Source of the DNA: Choricystis sp. odSpoLacu1
Lineage: Eukaryota > Chlorophyta > Trebouxiophyceae
Assembly (NCBI GenBank): GCA_958009055.1
Contig: OY253651.1
Location: 434,001 to 498,000 of the forward strand
Direction: 5' to 3'
DNA length: 64,000 nucleotides
Shown: positions 63,780 through 64,000 of the stretch, one piece after another
How the letters are laid out: every line of letters begins with the position of its first letter
Numbering within the stretch: position 1 is the stretch's first letter
Made by a program: the position numbers and the translations under genes
Notes under the pieces: generated by a model
Database searches by the model: none
Seen by the model: only the letters and a program-made list of their open reading frames with translations
Told to the model about the DNA's origin: nothing

Positions 63780-64000
63780 ATGCGTGCCGCCCACCCACCC
63801 CCCTCCGCGCGCTGTGCCGCACGCCTCCCCCCGGTCGCTGCCTGGCCCGGCCGCCGGCGCGCCCCCCCGCCCTCCCCCCCCGACGGCCCTCCCCGCCCCA
63901 AGAAGAGGGGCGACCCCGCGGCCGAGGACGCGTATGAAGGGTGGGCCGCGCCGCCACCTCCCGGCGTGTGGGGCGTGACCCGGCTGGACGACGGCACCGT
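63780..64000 (+). CDS. Start of an unrecognised gene (3' truncated by window edge)
   Basis: An ATG at 63780 opens a frame that runs to the window end: MRAAHPPPSARCAARLPPVA, a Pro/Arg-rich stretch, PKKRGDPAAEDAYEGWAAPP and GVWGVTRLDDGTV. The frame is low-complexity except for the last 25 residues. The N-terminus could be a transit peptide. No family recognised from this fragment, and the start and even the strand are uncertain. Confidence 0.35.
   Translation, partial: MRAAHPPPSARCAARLPPVAAWPGRRRAPPPSPPDGPPRPKKRGDPAAEDAYEGWAAPPPPGVWGVTRLDDGT

Noticed and set aside
1..64000. CRISPR array, prokaryotic operons or prophage
   Set aside because: GT-AG introns in most genes, cytosolic 40S/60S ribosomal proteins and ER, Golgi and nuclear factors show nuclear eukaryotic DNA; no spaced repeats were seen.
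1..64000. Introner-like repeated introns
   Set aside because: Introns share GTGAG donors and CAG acceptors, but I could see no common sequence between them by eye.

Overview
This is a compact, very GC-rich nuclear segment of a eukaryote. Genes lie on both strands with short spacers, and GT-AG introns are short and sit mostly near the 5' ends. The host is almost certainly a green alga: the window holds a thylakoid-targeted PsbQ, a plant-type carotenoid isomerase (CRTISO), an Alfin1-like PHD protein, a plant-type synaptotagmin and a LEW1/NUS1-type gene. The gene density (38 genes in 64 kb), GC content and low intron number suggest a small-genome, prasinophyte-like or Prasinoderma-like microalga. 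The genus is my inference and is not shown by the sequence.

Layout. 1-13.4 kb: 3' end of SMC5, an Alfin1-like chromatin reader, a STEEP1-like/UPF0235 fusion, NUS1, an organellar DEAD-box helicase, a purple acid phosphatase and the largest TFIIIC subunit. 13.7-28.2 kb: a long-chain polyprenyl diphosphate synthase, RPS2, a synaptotagmin, the mitochondrial ADP/ATP carrier, an ABC1/ADCK kinase-like protein, a NIPA-like Mg transporter and a SAP-domain RNase Z. 28.4-39.6 kb: USB1, RER1, a tight pair made of a small Med11-like ORF and an EEF1AKMT-type methyltransferase, CRTISO, a RAP-domain protein, organellar uL22, RPL4 and a small unknown gene. 39.8-52.5 kb: a BAR-domain protein, THO1/HPR1, PsbQ, an RPI-like protein, a PP2C, signal peptide peptidase, a cupin protein and EMC6. 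52.7-64 kb: a GPH-type transporter, a HECT-like fragment protein, a conserved unknown protein, an FKBP, a short CFAP58-like coiled coil, delta-COP and the start of one more gene.

Most genes are housekeeping genes from unrelated pathways: RNA processing, translation, secretion, isoprenoids and photosynthesis. There is no operon-like logic except the very tight Med11-like/methyltransferase pair. I saw no mobile element, CRISPR array, rRNA or tRNA.

The most informative pattern is in the reading frames. All six coding C or G runs of 11 or more bases break the frame by the same amount, equal to one extra base. Two further breaks lie in CG-dinucleotide tracts and fit one extra dinucleotide. Coding runs of 9 keep frame. 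This looks like systematic repeat-length overcalling in the assembly or very young slippage, not eight independent pseudogenes. Other points of note are an in-frame TGA in the methyltransferase at a position where relatives have Trp, a candidate dicistronic transcript, and several lineage-specific domain losses.
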